Under the pieces are notes generated by a model, which saw nothing but the letters and a program-made list of their open reading frames with translations, was not told where the DNA came from and did no database searches. Below, piece after piece: positions 59,962 to 64,000 of a stretch of 64,000 bases of DNA (its first letter is position 1; each line of letters opens with the position of its first letter). Source of the stretch: Chloroflexota bacterium (GTDB taxonomy: Bacteria; Chloroflexota; Dehalococcoidia; Lucifugimonadales; GCA-002723415). A program made the translations under genes and the position numbers. Location: positions 1-64,000 of the forward strand of contig PBOA01000022.1 in NCBI GenBank assembly GCA_002723415.1. Direction: 5' to 3'.

Positions 59962-61284
59962 ATGAGAGCCATAGCTTATTTTTCATTATATAATGACAAT
60001 TTTTCTTTTGATGATTTAAAGGAGAAATTTAATGTTTTTTGTATGAATAACCTTCATCAAACAATAAAAGTATTTTGTGACCGCTCTGCAAATTCTTTTA
60101 ACAATGATAGTGCTTATATTGAGTTAGTGAAATATATTCAAAATTCTCAATCATCTTATTTAGTAGTAATTCCTAGTATTTACCATTTTGGAAATGATTT
60201 AGAGGCAGTTATTCGTAAAACATGTGATATTGAAACATTGGGTGCTAAAGTTGTTTGTGCTAATGATGATTATCCAGATCCAATTCAAAATGCATTAAAA
60301 GAATTGGATTTTGGTACTGTTTCTAAATTAAAAAGTGAAAATATAAAGAGTGGAATGATAAATAAAGCATTGCAAGGTAAAGTTTTAGGAAAGCCTCCAT
60401 ATGGGTATACTCAAGGAATATCTGGCGGGTTAGAGATCGTAGAAAATGAATCGAAACTTGTTAAGCTACTTTTCCAAAAATATGTACATGAAAATATAGG
60501 ATTGAGGAAATTAGCAGCATTTTTAAATAAAGAAAAATATCAAAATAGAAGAGGCAAAGAATGGAATGTATTAGCAATTAGGCATATTTTAAAAAATCCT
60601 GTATATACAGGTACATATATAAGGTATGGATTTCGATTGCCTAAAAGTCATAATTCAATAATTGAATCTAATTTATATAGACAGGCTCAAGATATAATGA
60701 AAGGTAAATATGTTGCAAGGAATGCTAATAATGCTCTGCCTTTTTTATTATCGGGCTTAATAAATTGTTATAAATGTGGTGAAAAGATGATGGGTGTAAC
60801 AAGAAGGCAAAGATGGAAAACAAAAGATGGCCGTATTAATCGAAATATTTATAGATATTATCAATGCAAGTCCAAAAATAGCCAAGGCACATGTAATTAT
60901 GTAACTTGGAAAGAAGACGAATTAGAAGATTTAGTTGCATTAAAAATTTATGAACATTTATCTAATAAATCTAATGATTCTTTTATAGATCAATTAGAAC
61001 GAAATACTGAAAATAATAACATTGAATTAAGAAATGCTGAAAGAAATTTTTATAAAGCTGTAAATAAAGTTGCCAAGGGGAATATGAATTTGATTGAGCT
61101 TAATAAATATATTGATAAACTTGATTTAACACGAAGACCAGCTGTTTTAGATAAAATAGAATTCTCAGATCCAACTTTTTTTAAAACTTGGTCCAACTAT
61201 AATTTTGATTCAAAACGTGAGTTTTTAGTGAATAGCATTTCTAAGATTTTAGTTAAAAAACGTTCTATAGAAATATTAGATTAA
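59962..61284 (+). CDS. Serine-recombinase-like protein with degenerate catalytic domain; recombinase and zinc-ribbon domains retained
   Basis: GKPPYGYTQGISGGLEIVENESKLVKLLFQKYVHENIGLRKLAAFLNKEKYQNRRGKEWNVLAIRHILKNPVYTG; zinc ribbon INCYKCGEKMMG..YYQCKSKNSQGTCNY; N-terminus lacks YxRVS and DRLxR. Confidence 0.85.
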   Translation: MRAIAYFSLYNDNFSFDDLKEKFNVFCMNNLHQTIKVFCDRSANSFNNDSAYIELVKYIQNSQSSYLVVIPSIYHFGNDLEAVIRKTCDIETLGAKVVCANDDYPDPIQNALKELDFGTVSKLKSENIKSGMINKALQGKVLGKPPYGYTQGISGGLEIVENESKLVKLLFQKYVHENIGLRKLAAFLNKEKYQNRRGKEWNVLAIRHILKNPVYTGTYIRYGFRLPKSHNSIIESNLYRQAQDIMKGKYVARNANNALPFLLSGLINCYKCGEKMMGVTRRQRWKTKDGRINRNIYRYYQCKSKNSQGTCNYVTWKEDELEDLVALKIYEHLSNKSNDSFIDQLERNTENNNIELRNAERNFYKAVNKVAKGNMNLIELNKYIDKLDLTRRPAVLDKIEFSDPTFFKTWSNYNFDSKREFLVNSISKILVKKRSIEILD

Positions 61285-61325
61285 TTTAATTTATATTTAT
61301 TGAATTAAATGATAAACTTAGAAAT

Positions 61326-61683
61326 GTTCAAGGTAGCTGGGTGATCGCCGTTTAATATTAATATAATATTAAAGGGAGGAAAGTCCGAGCTCCACCGGAC
61401 AGGATGCCCGTTAACGACGGGGCAAAGTGATTTGCCGGCAAGTGCCACAGAAATATACCGCTTGATTAATCAAGTAAGGGTGAAAAGGTAGGGTAAGAGC
61501 CTACCGCTTTAATGGTAACATTAAAGGCTAGGTAAACCCCATTCGGAGCAAGGCCAAATAGAGGAGTAAAAGTGTCCGGCTATTCCCGGGTTGGCTGCTT
61601 GATCTTAACGGTAACGTTAAGGCTAGATAGATGATCATCGCTGGTTAAACAGTACAGAACTCGGCTTATAGGCTACCTTGAAC
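61326..61683 (+). ncRNA. rnpB: RNase P RNA (bacterial class A)
   Basis: GGGAGGAAAGTCCGAGCTCC..GGACAGGATGCC, ACAGTACAGAACTCGGCTTATAGGCTACCTTG; P1 helix GTTCAAGGTAGC/GCTACCTTGAAC. Confidence 0.96.
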
Positions 61684-61736
61684 CTTATCTAGCTAAATTT
61701 TAATTAATCTTATATCATATTAATATTAAAGAAATT

Positions 61737-61812
61737 AGGAGCGTAGCTCAGTTGGTAGAGCATCGGTCTCCAAAACCGAGGGTCGCGGGTTCGAATCCTG
61801 CCGCTCCTGCCA
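61737..61812 (+). tRNA. tRNA-Trp (anticodon CCA), CCA encoded
   Basis: AGGAGCGTAGCTCAGTTGGTAGAGCATCGGTCTCCAAAACCGAGGGTCGCGGGTTCGAATCCTGCCGCTCCTGCCA; anticodon loop CTCCAAA. Confidence 0.96.
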
Positions 61813-62019
61813 CATTAGTGTCCCTTATATAAGATGTGATTTTCGCATAATAGATTTTCATTTCAATGAAATATTATTAAAATATATATTTTTCTCTTTT
61901 TATTAGTTAGATTAAATAATATAATATAAATTGAATAGTTAAGCAGTATTTTTTTAAGATTTAATTAAGATTGTGATATATTTTAAATAATTAATATTTT
62001 TTGTAGGGATTTAATATTC

Positions 62020-62670
62020 ATGTCAAATATAATTAGAGTGCCAATTTTTCCTTTAAATACTATTCTTTTTCCTGGTATGACTTTGCCTTTGAAAATTTTT
62101 GAAGACAGATATAAAAAGATGCTTAATGATTGTATTCTTGATCATAGTTTATTTGGAATAAGTTTAATTAAAGAAGGTGATGAAGTAGGTGGTTCTGCAG
62201 AATTTTTTGGGGTAGGTACGATTGCTAAAATAGATAAGATTTGGGAAGTTGAATATGGTTATGATATTAAAGTTGTTGGTCAAGAAATTTTTAGAATTAT
62301 AGAAATTTTGGATCAAGAGGATTATATTTTTGCGGAAGTTGAATTATTAGGTTCTTTAAATGAAAAACCGTATCCGTCTGAAGATAAAATTAGTGAACTA
62401 AAGTTGTCAGTTGAAGATTATTTGAACAGCATAAATTTATTTCAAAATGAATGGTTTAATAATAGAGATATATCTGGAAACACTAATAATTTAATTCATT
62501 TTGCTTTATCTAGATTGGATTCTAATTATTTTGATTTGCAAATTATATTGGAACAATTATCTGGGGAAAGTAGAGTAGAAAAACTAATTAAATTACTTAA
62601 GTCTGAGACTAGAAATAATCAATTGAGATTTGTTGATGAATTTATCGGTAATAAATCTATATTGAATTAA
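62020..62670 (+). CDS. LON peptidase substrate-binding domain protein
   Basis: VPIFPLNTILFPGMTLPLKIFEDRYKKMLNDCI, FGVGTIAKIDK; no AAA+ or protease domain. Confidence 0.9.
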   Translation: MSNIIRVPIFPLNTILFPGMTLPLKIFEDRYKKMLNDCILDHSLFGISLIKEGDEVGGSAEFFGVGTIAKIDKIWEVEYGYDIKVVGQEIFRIIEILDQEDYIFAEVELLGSLNEKPYPSEDKISELKLSVEDYLNSINLFQNEWFNNRDISGNTNNLIHFALSRLDSNYFDLQIILEQLSGESRVEKLIKLLKSETRNNQLRFVDEFIGNKSILN

Positions 62671-62701
62671 GACTTGCTTTTAAATTTTCAAAGGAGCAAT
62701 T

Positions 62702-63811
62702 ATGTCTTTAAAAGGTAACGCAGCTGTATTAACAAAGCCATTTAATTTTGAAATATTAGAATATCCTGTGCCAAAAGTAGAGTTTGGGGGTATTTTGATA
62801 GAAGTTTCTGCTTCAGCTATTTGTGGTTCTGATTTGCATGCTTGGAGGGGGGAAAGAAAGATGAAAGGTGGAATTATACTTGGCCATGAATTGACTGGTC
62901 GTATTCATACTTTAGGTGCTGGAGTTTCAACAGATTACTTAGGTAAAAGTCTTTCTATTGGGGACAGGGTGATTTTTACATATTTTTCACCATGCCATAG
63001 ATGTTATCAATGTATTAGAGGTAAATTTACTGATTGTCCATCTAATTTTAATCTTCGTAAAACCATTGAAGAATATCCATATTGTACTGGAGGGTTTGCA
63101 GATTATTACTATATACGTCCAGGAGCTTTCGTTTTTAAAGTTGAATCACATCTTACGGATGATGCTATTACATCAATTAATTGTGCTTTAGCAACTGTAA
63201 TGTCAGCTATTGAAAGATCGAACATGAATACAGGAGATACTGTGGTTATTCAAGGGGTTGGAGCTCTTGGTCTATATGCTACTTTATATGCTAGAGAAAG
63301 AGGGGCTGGAACTATTATTACTATTGATGGGCAGGAAAACAGATTGGAATTATCAAAAAAATGTGGGGCAGATCATACAATTAACATAAATAATATCAAA
63401 GATGAATTTGAGCGAATAAAAATTGTAAAAGAATTATCTGGTTCTAGTAATGGAGCTGACGTAGTAATTGAAGTTGCAGGGGTGCCTCAAGTCATAAATG
63501 AAGGCTTAGAAATGTTGCGTTTAGGAGGAACATTTGTTGAAGTAGGAAATATAATACCAGAAAGTAATGTTAATGTAGATTTTAATAGAATATTGCATGG
63601 AATTAAATATGTTGTTCCAGCTTCATTTTATGAACCTTGGTTATTGCCAATTGGAGTTAAACTAATAGAAAGAACGAAAGATAAATATCCAATTGCAAAT
63701 ATTATTTCACACAATTTTAAATTGAATGAAATCAATGATGCATTTAATTTCTCTGAATGGTCACGTGATGGAGGTACAGATGTGATAAGGTCTGTAGTAA
63801 TGCCTAAGTAA
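62702..63811 (+). CDS. Zinc-binding medium-chain alcohol dehydrogenase family protein
   Basis: AICGSDLHAWRGE, ILGHELTGRIHTLG, CHRCYQCIRGKFTDC, VIQGVGALGLYA. Confidence 0.9.
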   Translation: MSLKGNAAVLTKPFNFEILEYPVPKVEFGGILIEVSASAICGSDLHAWRGERKMKGGIILGHELTGRIHTLGAGVSTDYLGKSLSIGDRVIFTYFSPCHRCYQCIRGKFTDCPSNFNLRKTIEEYPYCTGGFADYYYIRPGAFVFKVESHLTDDAITSINCALATVMSAIERSNMNTGDTVVIQGVGALGLYATLYARERGAGTIITIDGQENRLELSKKCGADHTININNIKDEFERIKIVKELSGSSNGADVVIEVAGVPQVINEGLEMLRLGGTFVEVGNIIPESNVNVDFNRILHGIKYVVPASFYEPWLLPIGVKLIERTKDKYPIANIISHNFKLNEINDAFNFSEWSRDGGTDVIRSVVMPK

Positions 63812-63813
63812 AT

Positions 63814-64000
63814 ATGAAGATAGTTACACTTTTTATTGTTTTAATGACATTAATATCATGTGATGATAGAGAAATTGATTCTTCAAAATTGGATTTGAGA
63901 GTCGTAGAAACTAAGGTACCTATTGTTTTATTACCAGATAATTTAACTTTACAAGAATATTTATTAAAGGGTAATAAATTTCTTCTAGATAATGAATTCG
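63814..64000 (+). CDS. Putative lipoprotein, truncated by window edge
   Basis: MKIVTLFIVLMTLISCDDREIDSSKLDLRVVETKVPIVLLPDNLTLQEYLLKGNKFLLDNEF; signal peptide with lipobox LISC; open at window end. Confidence 0.6.
   Translation, partial: MKIVTLFIVLMTLISCDDREIDSSKLDLRVVETKVPIVLLPDNLTLQEYLLKGNKFLLDNEF

Noticed and set aside
59962-61812. Integrative element inserted at tRNA-Trp
   Set aside because: No duplicated tRNA end, cargo genes, relaxase, phage genes or obvious att repeats; the recombinase-like gene has lost catalytic residues and lies upstream of rnpB.
1-64000. CRISPR array, toxin-antitoxin, restriction, or biosynthetic gene cluster
   Set aside because: No regularly spaced repeats and no recognisable defence, toxin, NRPS/PKS or RiPP genes were seen.

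Overview
The window is a compact, AT-rich bacterial chromosome segment. Gene content and style suggest a streamlined marine Chloroflexota (SAR202-like) genome; that placement is inference. It is mostly housekeeping genes: five aminoacyl-tRNA synthetases (ileS, lysS, trpS, metG, cysS), nusA-ylxR-infB-rbfA-truB, rplU-rpmA-rpmE, secDF, hisHAF-IE, trpEGDCF, coaX-coaBC, modABC, pyk, RNase P RNA and three tRNAs (Cys, Leu, Trp). There is no CRISPR array, prophage or IS element. The most unusual items are: (1) a complete cysteinyl-tRNA synthetase fused in frame to a C-terminal GT2-like glycosyltransferase domain with a degenerate DxD; (2) an intact serine-recombinase-like ORF beside rnpB whose catalytic Ser and DRLxR residues appear to be lost; (3) an IleRS with the swapped signature motif GVHH in place of HxGH; (4) terminator-like hairpins inside leaders, notably those of nusA and moeB; (5) palindromes placed precisely on promoters; (6) convergent gene pairs that all lie within 10 bp of each other. 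A 46-aa DUF5679-like zinc-ribbon gene is missing from the supplied ORF track. All calls come from reading the sequence and motif recognition; no searches were run.
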